Assembly (NCBI RefSeq): GCF_008001235.1
Contig: NZ_CP040751.1
Coordinates: 1,471,001-1,535,000, forward strand
Direction of reading: 5' to 3'
Source of the DNA: Salidesulfovibrio onnuriiensis
Lineage (GTDB): Bacteria > Desulfobacterota > Desulfovibrionia > Desulfovibrionales > Desulfovibrionaceae
DNA: 64,000 bases
The notes under the pieces were generated by a model that was given only the letters and a program-made list of their open reading frames with translations, was not told where the DNA came from and did no database searches. Shown in pieces: positions 29,276 to 36,775 of this stretch; position 1 is the stretch's first letter; each line of letters starts with the position of its first letter. A program made the position numbers and the translations under genes.

Positions 29276-30169
29276 CTATGTGCAGGCCTTGGCCCGGTAG
29301 TTGATGATCAGGGTGGGGCAGCCCGGGGAAAGGGCCACCTGCACCACGGTGGAGCCGATGAGCGCCTGGTGGGAATCCTTGATGGAGGAGTGCCGCGCCA
29401 TGACCAGCAGGTCCGCCTCCTTCCAGCGCGCGAACTTGAGGACTTCGCTGTAGGGCACGCCTTCCCAGGCCTCGAATTCGTGGTCCACTCCCTTGAGGAT
29501 GTGGCCGTACTTGCGTTCCATCTTGATCTTGGCGGCCTGGATGTAGTTTTCCATGTCCTGCTGGTAGAGCTTGGGGTTGGGGTAGGCCAGCCCGATGTCC
29601 AGCACGTGGAAGATGCTCAGCTTGGCCCCGAAGGCCTTGCACTGGGCCACGGCCTGGCACAGGGCGCTTTCCGAGGGGGTGGAAAAGTCCGTGGCCATGA
29701 CGATGCGCTGCGGGTCGCGTTCCAACATGGCCGAAGGCCGGGTGACCACCAGCACTGGGGCCGTGGCCTGGGTGCTGACCTTGTCCACGTTGGTGTCCAC
29801 CATGCCCCACATGCGGTTGCCCGCGCATTGCGCGCCCTGGCAGTGGGGGCCCATGACGATCAGATCCGCCTTTTCCCTGATGGCCAGGTTGGCGAGCTCA
29901 TCTGCAGTGCCGCGGCAGACCACGTACATCCGGTACAGGAGCCCCTCGAGCTTGTCCTTGAAATAGTTTTGGATGTTGTTCTCGGCCGAACGCACCAGCT
30001 CCTCGCAGGAGATCAGGTTCTCGGCACCGCCCCAGTCTCCCTCGGGCAGTTCGCAGGCATGATAGATGATGATTTCGGCCTTGTGTCGCCGGGCGAGGGC
30101 AAAGGCCATGTCCGCAGCATGCTGTGTGGTCGTCTTGGGTGTGGCGGCCAGGATGATCTTCTTGAACAT
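29276..30169 (-). CDS. Universal stress protein, two Usp domains
   Basis: A 297-residue tandem Usp protein. Domain 1 ends LIVMGPHCQGAQCAGNRMWGMVDTNVDKVSTQA, a G-2x-G-9x-G(S/T)-like ATP loop; domain 2 starts RIVMATDFSTPSESALCQAV and ends LLVMARHSSIKDSHQALIGSTVVQVAL. Such proteins respond to starvation or redox stress in the cytoplasm. It is a single gene with its own terminator. Confidence 0.9.
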   Translation of the reverse strand: MFKKIILAATPKTTTQHAADMAFALARRHKAEIIIYHACELPEGDWGGAENLISCEELVRSAENNIQNYFKDKLEGLLYRMYVVCRGTADELANLAIREKADLIVMGPHCQGAQCAGNRMWGMVDTNVDKVSTQATAPVLVVTRPSAMLERDPQRIVMATDFSTPSESALCQAVAQCKAFGAKLSIFHVLDIGLAYPNPKLYQQDMENYIQAAKIKMERKYGHILKGVDHEFEAWEGVPYSEVLKFARWKEADLLVMARHSSIKDSHQALIGSTVVQVALSPGCPTLIINYRAKACT

Positions 30170-30352
30170 GCGGCACCCTCCTCATTGGAATTGTCGTAAA
30201 TCGCCAACCATTTCAGCCGGGTCACCTCTAGTATTCCAGAAAGGGGCGCTTTGTGTCCACAGGAACCGGGAAAAATATCATGTCTTCGGGGCGCGGGCGG
30301 GCGGATCATGGCTTGACCGGGCATGCGCATTGCTGTAGAACTGCCCTGAATG

Positions 30353-30374
30353 AATATCAAGATATATTGATATT
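30353..30374. promoter_or_regulatory. Candidate SahR operator
   Basis: AATATCAA (30353-30360) and TTGATATT (30367-30374) form a perfect 8-bp inverted repeat around six bases, ending 12 bases before the ArsR/methyltransferase start. SahR regulators of the SAM cycle are known to use palindromes of this AT-rich type. The site would occlude the promoter and ribosome-binding region (autorepression of the sahR-ahcY unit). Confidence 0.75.
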
Positions 30375-30386
30375 GTTTGGAGGCGT

Positions 30387-31298
30387 ATGGAAATTCTCAA
30401 GTTTTGCAAGGCGGTTGGCGATGAGACCCGGGCTCGGCTGATGAATGTCCTGCTGCGTTACGAACTCAACGTGGGCGAGATCGTGCAGCTCATGGACATG
30501 GGGCAGTCCCGTATTTCGCGTCACCTGAAAATTTTGGCCGAATCCGATCTGGTGGACTGTCGCCGCGACGGGTTGTGGGCCTTTTACCGGGCCAGCGATT
30601 CCGGCATGGGCCGCCGTTTTCTGGACGGTGTGGCGCCGCTTCTTGACGGCGAACCCATGTTTGAGAAGGACTTGGCCAGGGCGGAACGCGTCATTCGCGA
30701 GCGTACGGCCCAGACCCGCCAGTTCTTTGATTCCATTGCCGACGAATGGGACCGCCTCAACAGCGAGGTCTTCGGCGACCTGGACCTGCGCGGCGAGGTG
30801 ATCGGCCGCATGCCCCAGTGTAAGATCGCGGCCGACCTCGGCTGCGGCTCGGGTGAGCTCCTGGCGCTCATGGCCTCCAAGGCCGGGACCGTCATCGGCG
30901 TGGACAACGCGCCCAAAATGCTGGAGCTGGCCGAGGAACGCTTCCTGGGCGACGCCCGCATGAGCCTGCGCATCGGCGAGCTTTCCCATCTGCCCCTGCG
31001 CGACGGGGAGACCGACTGTGCCGTGGTCAGCCTGGTGCTGCACCACCTGGCCCGCCCCCAAGAGGCGCTGGTGGAGGCCGAGCGGATTCTGCGGCCCGGC
31101 GGCAGGCTGCTGGTGGCCGAGTTCGACAAGCACACCAACGAGATCATGCGCACCGACTACGGCGACCGTCAGCTCGGCATCGGCAAGGACCAGATGCTCG
31201 GCTGGCTGGAAGGGGCCGGGTTCACGGTGAGCGAGGTCACGGAATATAACGTCAACATGGGTCTTACTGTCATCCTTTACGAAGCGGTGAAAGAGTAA
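30387..31298 (+). CDS. sahR: ArsR-type regulator fused to SAM methyltransferase domain (SahR-like)
   Basis: A 303-residue protein. Residues 1-90 form an ArsR winged helix (DETRARLMNVLLRYELNVGEIVQLM, then QSRISRHLKILAESDLV). Residues 140-300 form a class I methyltransferase fold (AADLGCGSGELLALMA, GVDNAPKMLELAEE, VVSLVLHHLARPQEAL). SahR proteins of this architecture sense S-adenosylhomocysteine and control the SAM recycling genes. Position directly before ahcY, 47 bases away, and the palindrome just upstream support that role. No catalytic methyl transfer is expected. Confidence 0.85.
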   Translation: MEILKFCKAVGDETRARLMNVLLRYELNVGEIVQLMDMGQSRISRHLKILAESDLVDCRRDGLWAFYRASDSGMGRRFLDGVAPLLDGEPMFEKDLARAERVIRERTAQTRQFFDSIADEWDRLNSEVFGDLDLRGEVIGRMPQCKIAADLGCGSGELLALMASKAGTVIGVDNAPKMLELAEERFLGDARMSLRIGELSHLPLRDGETDCAVVSLVLHHLARPQEALVEAERILRPGGRLLVAEFDKHTNEIMRTDYGDRQLGIGKDQMLGWLEGAGFTVSEVTEYNVNMGLTVILYEAVKE

Positions 31299-31345
31299 GG
31301 CGGATTTAAATTTAATTTGATTACAACCCCTTAATGGAGGAAACA

Positions 31346-32773
31346 ATGAGCAATGTACTGCCTGTGGATCCGAAGCTGGATCATAAGGTCGCGGATTTGA
31401 GCCTGGCCGACTGGGGCCGCAAGGAACTGCAGCTTTCCGAGCGCGAAATGCCCGGTCTCATGCAGCTGCGCAAGAAATACGGCAAGGAAAAGCCCCTCAA
31501 GGGCCTCAAGATCATGGGCTCCCTGCACATGACCATCCAGACCGCCATGCTCATCGAGACCCTGTATGAGCTGGGCGCCGACCTGCGCTGGGCCTCTTGC
31601 AACATTTTCTCCACCCAGGACCACGCCGCCGCCGCCATTGCCAAGGCCGGTACCGCCAAGGTCTTTGCCTGGAAGGGCGAATCCCTGGAGGAATACTGGT
31701 GGTGCACCGAGCAGGCCCTGACCTGGCCCGACGGCTCCGGACCGGACCTCATCGTGGACGACGGCGGCGACGCCACCCTGCTCATCCACCAGGGTGTCAA
31801 GGTCGAGAAGGATCCGTCCCTGGCCGACAAGAAATACGACAATCACGAGTTCCAGCTCGTCATGGAGCGCCTGGGCGCCAGCGTGAAGGCCAACCCCACC
31901 AAGTGGCAGAAGATCGCCGAGAAAATGCGCGGCGTTTCCGAGGAAACCACCACCGGCGTGCATCGTCTCTATGAAATGCAGCGCAAGGGCGAGCTCCTCT
32001 TCCCGGCCATCAACGTCAACGACTCCGTGACCAAGTCCAAGTTCGACAACCTCTACGGCTGCCGCGAATCCCTGGCCGACGGCATCAAGCGCGCAACCGA
32101 CGTCATGGTGGCGGGCAAGGTTGTGGTCGTGGTGGGCTACGGCGACGTGGGCAAGGGCTGCGCCCAGTCCATGCGCGGCTTCGGCGCACGCGTGCTGGTC
32201 ACCGAGGTCGATCCCATCTGCGCCCTGCAGGCCGCCATGGAAGGCTATGAAGTGACCACCATGGAACGCGCCCTGGAAGAAGGCGACATCTACGTTACCT
32301 GCACCGGCAACTACAAGGTCGTCACCGGCGCGCACATGGAAAAGATGAAGGACGAGGCCATCGTCTGCAATATCGGTCACTTCGACAACGAGATCGACAT
32401 GGCCTACCTGGAAAGCAATTCCAAGTGCACCAAGGACGAGATCAAGCCGCAGGTGGACAAGTGGACCCTGGAGTCCGGCCGTTCCATCATCGTGCTGGCC
32501 GAAGGCCGTCTGGTGAACCTGGGCTGCGCCACCGGCCATCCCAGCTTCGTCATGTCCAACTCCTTCACCAACCAGGTTCTGGCCCAGCTCGACCTGGCCA
32601 AGAACGACTACGAGCCCAAGGTCATGATCCTGTCCAAGAAGCTGGACGAGGAAGTGGCCCGCCTGCACCTGGAGCGTCTGGGCGTGCGCCTGGAAACCCT
32701 TTCCCAGGAACAGGCCGACTACATCGGCGTGCCCGTGGACGGTCCCTACAAGGCCGATCACTACCGCTACTAG
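31346..32773 (+). CDS. ahcY: Adenosylhomocysteinase (SAH hydrolase)
   Basis: A 475-residue NAD-dependent enzyme that splits S-adenosylhomocysteine into adenosine and homocysteine. Landmarks are [29 protein letters not shown], the NAD loop [24 protein letters not shown] and the C-terminal [13 protein letters not shown]. The ATG at 31346 (MSNVLPVD) has GGAGG ideally placed; an ATG four codons earlier would overlap that site. It is downstream of sahR and presumably repressed when SAH is low. Confidence 0.97.
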   Translation: MSNVLPVDPKLDHKVADLSLADWGRKELQLSEREMPGLMQLRKKYGKEKPLKGLKIMGSLHMTIQTAMLIETLYELGADLRWASCNIFSTQDHAAAAIAKAGTAKVFAWKGESLEEYWWCTEQALTWPDGSGPDLIVDDGGDATLLIHQGVKVEKDPSLADKKYDNHEFQLVMERLGASVKANPTKWQKIAEKMRGVSEETTTGVHRLYEMQRKGELLFPAINVNDSVTKSKFDNLYGCRESLADGIKRATDVMVAGKVVVVVGYGDVGKGCAQSMRGFGARVLVTEVDPICALQAAMEGYEVTTMERALEEGDIYVTCTGNYKVVTGAHMEKMKDEAIVCNIGHFDNEIDMAYLESNSKCTKDEIKPQVDKWTLESGRSIIVLAEGRLVNLGCATGHPSFVMSNSFTNQVLAQLDLAKNDYEPKVMILSKKLDEEVARLHLERLGVRLETLSQEQADYIGVPVDGPYKADHYRY

Positions 32774-32811
32774 ATCAGACTGTCCCTAACGCACGATTGC
32801 TGCGTTACTGC

Positions 32812-32843
32812 AAAAAAAAGGGGAGCCAACCGGCTCCCCTTTC
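32812..32843. terminator. Terminator after ahcY
   Basis: AGGGGAGCC (32819-32827) pairs with GGCTCCCCT (32832-32840) over AACC, with an A-run before and short T-run after. It overlaps the space before the next + strand gene. Confidence 0.8.
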
Positions 32844-32857
32844 TGTATAACCTCCCC

Positions 32858-33745
32858 ATGAAACGCCTTCTGCTCTCTTTTTTCCTTCTGGCCGCATTGC
32901 TGAACACGCCCGCGCAGGGCATGGAGGTCAAGGTTTCGGTCTCCCACTTCCGCCCCAATCTGCTGGGCGAATACGTGGCCGGGAACCTCATGGACAACAA
33001 CGCCACCACGGTATGGGCCTCCAGCGCGCTGAACAACGGCGTGGGCTCCTGGTTCGAAGTCGAATTCCCCGAGGTCATCACCCTGCGGGATGTGACCATA
33101 TACAACGGCCATCACGGCGGCGAATTCCAGGATTTCGCCCGTATCAAGGCCGGGCGTTTTGTCTTTTCCGACGGCAGCGAACAGCATTTCGAGCTGGAGG
33201 ACGGGGCCGCAGCCCGGGTGGTGCCGCTCTGGCAGGTACCCACCAAAAGCCTTCGCGTGGAAGTGGACGCCATCTATCCGGAGCAGCCTGGAAAATCCAT
33301 GAGCCTGGCCGTTTCCGAGGTCAAGTTCACTGCGGTCAAGGGCGACGGCGTTCCCAGGGCCATGCCCGAGGGGGGGGTGCTGGGCGAACTCTCGCGCATC
33401 ATCAGGGATTTCTACGCCAGGCAGACCACAATGGATGAGGGATTTCTCCAGTATTTCCCCAAGGCCAAGCAGGAGGAGGAAGCCTTCGGATTCGAGGTCT
33501 TCAAGCAGATGCAGATGCAGATCGGCACCTACGACGACCTCAAGCGGGCCGTGGTGGATACCGGGGACATGAAGTTCCGGCTCATGAAATTCGAGAACGG
33601 CGCCGCCGAGGTGCACAGCTTCGGGCACTACTCCCTGGCCGTGGGCGACAAGATGATCGGAATCCCGGACGACAGCGTCTTCACCCTGAGGAAGGAAGAC
33701 GGAGAATGGAAGATCTTCGATATCCGAGATTACGCCGCTTTCTAA
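32858..33745 (+). CDS. Exported protein with discoidin-like domain, unknown function
   Basis: A 295-residue protein with a signal peptide (MKRLLLSFFLLAALLNTPAQG). Residues 25-160 have the pattern of an F5/8-type C (discoidin) domain: NLMDNNATTVWASSALNNGVGSWFEVEFP and ITLRDVTIYNGHHG. A second half (LSRIIRDFYARQTTMDEGFLQYF onwards) resembles a small NTF2/SnoaL-type fold with GEWKIFDI at the end. The discoidin part may bind carbohydrate or envelope material. No partner gene suggests a more precise job. Confidence 0.65.
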   Translation: MKRLLLSFFLLAALLNTPAQGMEVKVSVSHFRPNLLGEYVAGNLMDNNATTVWASSALNNGVGSWFEVEFPEVITLRDVTIYNGHHGGEFQDFARIKAGRFVFSDGSEQHFELEDGAAARVVPLWQVPTKSLRVEVDAIYPEQPGKSMSLAVSEVKFTAVKGDGVPRAMPEGGVLGELSRIIRDFYARQTTMDEGFLQYFPKAKQEEEAFGFEVFKQMQMQIGTYDDLKRAVVDTGDMKFRLMKFENGAAEVHSFGHYSLAVGDKMIGIPDDSVFTLRKEDGEWKIFDIRDYAAF

Positions 33746-33769
33746 TCGATTCCTAGTTATTCAAACTGA

Positions 33770-35011
33770 TTATACGATCCATATTTCAATGGCCGCGTCT
33801 GCGTAGAGTCCTTCGGACTCTGCGGGGATGATGGCTAGGCCGTCGGCGTTGACCATGGTCCGCAGCAGCCCGGACTTGCCCAGGACAGGGTGGGCCAACG
33901 GCGGTTGGCCGGGGCGTTCCTCCAGGCGGACGCGCACATAGTCCTCGCGTCCCTGCTTGGAGGCCACGTTGCGGGCCAGCACGGCCTGCCTGCGCGGGCG
34001 TTGCGACTTGTCAAAGGCCCTTGCATCCCCCTGAAGATGCCGGATGAGCGGCAGCGCCAGCACCAGCATGACCACCTGGGCCGAGGCCACCTGTCCGGGC
34101 AGCCCCATGATCGGGGTCTGTCCCACCGTGCCGAGGATGGTGGGTTTTCCCGGGCTCACGGCCACCCCGTGGGCCAGGATCGCGGAATCGGGCTGGGCCT
34201 CGATGGCCTGCACCGTGAGATCGCGCACGCCGATGGAGCTGCCGCCGGAGAGCAGGACCAGGTCGTTTTCGGCCATGGCGTTCGCCAGTGCCGTTGTCAG
34301 GGATTTCAGGTTGTCCCTGATGATGCCGTACCGGGTGACAATAGCCCCTGCGGCCTCGGCCGTGACGGACAGGGTGTGGGAGTTCACGTCGCGGACCTGC
34401 CCGGGCCGGGGTGTCTCGTTCACCGGGATGAGCTCGTCGCCCGTGGACAGGATGCCCATGCGCGGTTTTTTCACCACCTCCAGCTCGTCGAATCCCAGGG
34501 CCGCAGCCAGGCCTATTTCCTTGAAATTCATGGAAACGCCCGCCTTCAGGATGGGCTGGCCCGTTTGGGCGTCCTCTCCCTGGTGCATGACGTTGAGCCC
34601 GGGTGCGGCCGATTTCTGGATCTCCACGGTGCCGCCGTCCATTTCCACGGTATGTTCCACCATGACCACGGCGTCCGCGTTCTGCGGCAGGCTTCCGCCC
34701 GTGGCGATGCGCGCGCATTCCCCGGGATTCAGAGCCAGGTCCGGCTGTTCGTCCACGCGGAGCGTGCCCACGCACTCCAGATAGACCGGGTTGGATTCCC
34801 CGGCCCCGAAGACGTCGCGTGCGTCCACTGCAAATCCGTCCATGCACGAGCGGCTGGTGAGCGGCCAGTCGTGCGGGGCGATGAGGTCCCGGGCCAGGAC
34901 GCGGCCGGAGGCCTCGGCCAGGGAAACGGTTTCCGGGGCAAGGGCGGGAAAGGAACGCAGCAGTTCCTCGAACTCGGCGCGGCTGATGATCTGAAAGAAT
35001 CCGTGGCTCAT
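33770..35011 (-). CDS. moeA: Molybdopterin molybdotransferase MoeA
   Basis: A 413-residue MoeA with SLAEASGRVLARDLIAPHDWPLTSRSCMDGFAVDA at the N-terminus, GSLPQNADAVVMVEHT, the phosphate-binding LLSGGSSIGVRDLT and PGKPTILGTVGQTPIMGLPGQVASA. It inserts molybdate (or tungstate) into adenylylated molybdopterin to make the cofactor of formate dehydrogenases and related enzymes. It is followed convergently by the exported protein gene with only 24 bases between. Confidence 0.95.
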   Translation of the reverse strand: MSHGFFQIISRAEFEELLRSFPALAPETVSLAEASGRVLARDLIAPHDWPLTSRSCMDGFAVDARDVFGAGESNPVYLECVGTLRVDEQPDLALNPGECARIATGGSLPQNADAVVMVEHTVEMDGGTVEIQKSAAPGLNVMHQGEDAQTGQPILKAGVSMNFKEIGLAAALGFDELEVVKKPRMGILSTGDELIPVNETPRPGQVRDVNSHTLSVTAEAAGAIVTRYGIIRDNLKSLTTALANAMAENDLVLLSGGSSIGVRDLTVQAIEAQPDSAILAHGVAVSPGKPTILGTVGQTPIMGLPGQVASAQVVMLVLALPLIRHLQGDARAFDKSQRPRRQAVLARNVASKQGREDYVRVRLEERPGQPPLAHPVLGKSGLLRTMVNADGLAIIPAESEGLYADAAIEIWIV

Positions 35012-35034
35012 GCGCGGAGTATGGTGCAGGCATG

Positions 35035-35064
35035 AAAAAAGGGCAAGCCGACTATGGCTTGCCC
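35035..35064 (-). terminator. Terminator of hypothetical gene
   Basis: GGGCAAGCC and GGCTTGCCC form a 9-bp stem over six bases; on the minus strand it runs into TTTTTT just above the moeA start. Confidence 0.85.
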
Positions 35065-35091
35065 TCGATTTTTCAGTGGAAAGTCGCCGCC

Positions 35092-35529
35092 CTAGTGGGT
35101 GGGCATGTTCTGGTCGGTCTCGAAACCGCGCTGCATGAGCATGGCCACCTTGTCCTTGAAGTCGTAGAGGGCCTTTTTCTGGATGGCCTTGAACACCTGC
35201 TCCTCGGTTTCCACCTTGTCCAGGTCCACTGGCAGGGTGCAGACCAGGAAGATGCCCACGGCCCGACCGTTCACCTCTACGGCCGTGAGGATGTTGGAGA
35301 CGCCCAGCTTTTTCTTGAGCGCCATGGGCATGTTGGTGCCCTTGAGGAATTTCCTGTTGTAGAACATGTAGCGCAGGGTGGCGTTCTGCATGGAAAGCGG
35401 AGTGGTTTCAAAGCCTTCGGAAAGGTCCACGCCGTTTTCGCGCGCCTCGCTGATCATGTTGAAGAAGTCGTTGGCAATGGACTCCTCGTAGCTCTTCTGG
35501 GCGAGATTCTTTTCCATATCGTCGGACAT
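35092..35529 (-). CDS. Hypothetical protein
   Basis: A 145-residue soluble acidic protein starting MSDDMEKNLAQKSYEESIAN. I do not recognise a family. It has a predicted alpha/beta pattern with FLVCTLPVDLDKVETEEQVFKAIQKKAL near the C-terminus and no signal peptide or metal motif. The start at 35529 is set by AAGGAGA upstream. It lies between the RHH protein gene and moeA and has its own terminator. Confidence 0.75.
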   Translation of the reverse strand: MSDDMEKNLAQKSYEESIANDFFNMISEARENGVDLSEGFETTPLSMQNATLRYMFYNRKFLKGTNMPMALKKKLGVSNILTAVEVNGRAVGIFLVCTLPVDLDKVETEEQVFKAIQKKALYDFKDKVAMLMQRGFETDQNMPTH

Positions 35530-35604
35530 GCGGGTCTCCTTTGCGTTCGGGAATGGGGATACATGCCCTGTGATGTGGCGGGGCGTCAAGGCCGGGGCTG
35601 CGGT

Positions 35605-35871
35605 TCAGGCGGAACGGTGGTGCAGGTACGTGGTGCAGGCGACCCGAAGGAGCGAGGCGAAGTTGCCGATGTCGCCGTGGGTGCGGGTGGCCTCGTCGTG
35701 CAGGGTGGAGAGGAATCTGCCGAGCGTGGTCCCTTCGCTTTCGGCCAGTTCCTCCAGGATGTTCCAGAAACGCTGCTCCAGCCGCACGCTGGAAACCGCG
35801 CCGTTCAGGCGCACGGATCGGGTCTGGGTCTCGTACTCCGTGGGCGGGGTGGATGAATAGAGTTCGCACAT
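35605..35871 (-). CDS. Ribbon-helix-helix domain protein
   Basis: An 88-residue protein resembling the RHH_4 family: a beta strand RSVRLNGAVSSVRLEQRFW followed by helices NILEELAESEGTTLGRFLSTLHDEATRTH and ASLLRVACTTYLHHR. Such short proteins often are DNA-binding regulators. GGAGGAG lies upstream of ATG 35871. It could regulate the hypothetical gene directly downstream, 75 bases away. Confidence 0.8.
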   Translation of the reverse strand: MCELYSSTPPTEYETQTRSVRLNGAVSSVRLEQRFWNILEELAESEGTTLGRFLSTLHDEATRTHGDIGNFASLLRVACTTYLHHRSA

Positions 35872-35951
35872 GGTCTTTTCTCCTCCGGCCGAATGTGGAC
35901 CCTGCGAGGGTAGCGCAATCCCCCGGACTTCGCCAGTGGCGGGCATGGCAG

Positions 35952-35985
35952 GAAAAAGCCCGCCCCACACGGGCGTGGAGCGGGC
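35952..35985 (-). terminator. Terminator of DJ-1/PfpI family gene
   Basis: GCCCGCTCCAC pairs with GTGGGGCGGGC (one wobble) on the minus strand and is followed by TTTTT. Confidence 0.8.
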
Positions 35986-36008
35986 GGTGTTTCCGGAGCT
36001 CGTGACCG

Positions 36009-36575
36009 CTATTTTTCCAGCAGGGCCGCGAACTGCTTCAGCCAGGCCGGGTGCGCGGGCCAGGCCGGTGCCGTGACCAGGTTGCCGTCGGTGAGGGCGA
36101 CGTCCAGGGGGATGTCGGCGTATTCGCCCTTGGCAAGGCGCACTTCGGGAGCGCAGGCCGGGTAGGCCGAGACCTTGCGGCCTTCAAGCACCCCGGCCGG
36201 TGCCAGGAGCTGCGCGCCGTGGCAGATGGCGGCAATGGGCTTGCCCGCCGCGTGGAAGTCGCGCACCAGGGAGAGCACGTCCTCGTTCAGCCGCAGGTAT
36301 TCGGGGGCGCGGCCGCCGGGGATGAGCAGGCCCGCGTAGTCCTCGGCGCGTGCCGTGGCGAAGTCGGCGTTCAGGGTGAAGTTGTGGCCGGGTTTCTCCG
36401 TATAGGTCTGGTGGCCCTCGAAGTCGTGGATGGCCGTGGCCAGTACGTCGCCCGCCTTCTTGTCCGGGCAGACCGCGTCCACTTCATAGCCCATGGCCTG
36501 GAGGGCCTGGAACGGGACCATCAGTTCGTAGTCTTCGGCGAAGTCGCCGCTGACGATGAGGATTTTCTTGCTCAT
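36009..36575 (-). CDS. DJ-1/PfpI family protein
   Basis: A 188-residue member of the class I glutamine amidotransferase-like superfamily. The nucleophilic elbow is [14 protein letters not shown] (Cys-His near residue 116), the Glu position is in SGDFAEDYE, and [13 protein letters not shown] is present. Members act as deglycases/chaperones or proteases under stress; the exact activity is not predictable. It is a single gene with AAGGAGA at its start and its own terminator. Confidence 0.9.
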   Translation of the reverse strand: MSKKILIVSGDFAEDYELMVPFQALQAMGYEVDAVCPDKKAGDVLATAIHDFEGHQTYTEKPGHNFTLNADFATARAEDYAGLLIPGGRAPEYLRLNEDVLSLVRDFHAAGKPIAAICHGAQLLAPAGVLEGRKVSAYPACAPEVRLAKGEYADIPLDVALTDGNLVTAPAWPAHPAWLKQFAALLEK

Positions 36576-36706
36576 GGATTTCTCCTTTGGCTTGTATGGA
36601 TGGCAGGGGAAGGGGGATCCTTCGCATAGCTTGTGATATTTGGGAAAGGTACACAGGAATCACGGCGGGGTGGTAGCAGCGGACTACTACGCTTCGGGGA
36701 ATGCCG

Positions 36707-36744
36707 GAAAAACGGCCCGGTGCGCCTTGGCAGCGCGCCGGGCC
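36707..36744 (-). terminator. Terminator of polA
   Basis: GGCCCGG...GCGC and GCGC...CCGGGCC form a long imperfect hairpin; on the minus strand it is followed by TTTTT. Confidence 0.7.
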
Positions 36745-36775
36745 TGTGATTCGTGCGGGGAATGCCTGCGGTCCG

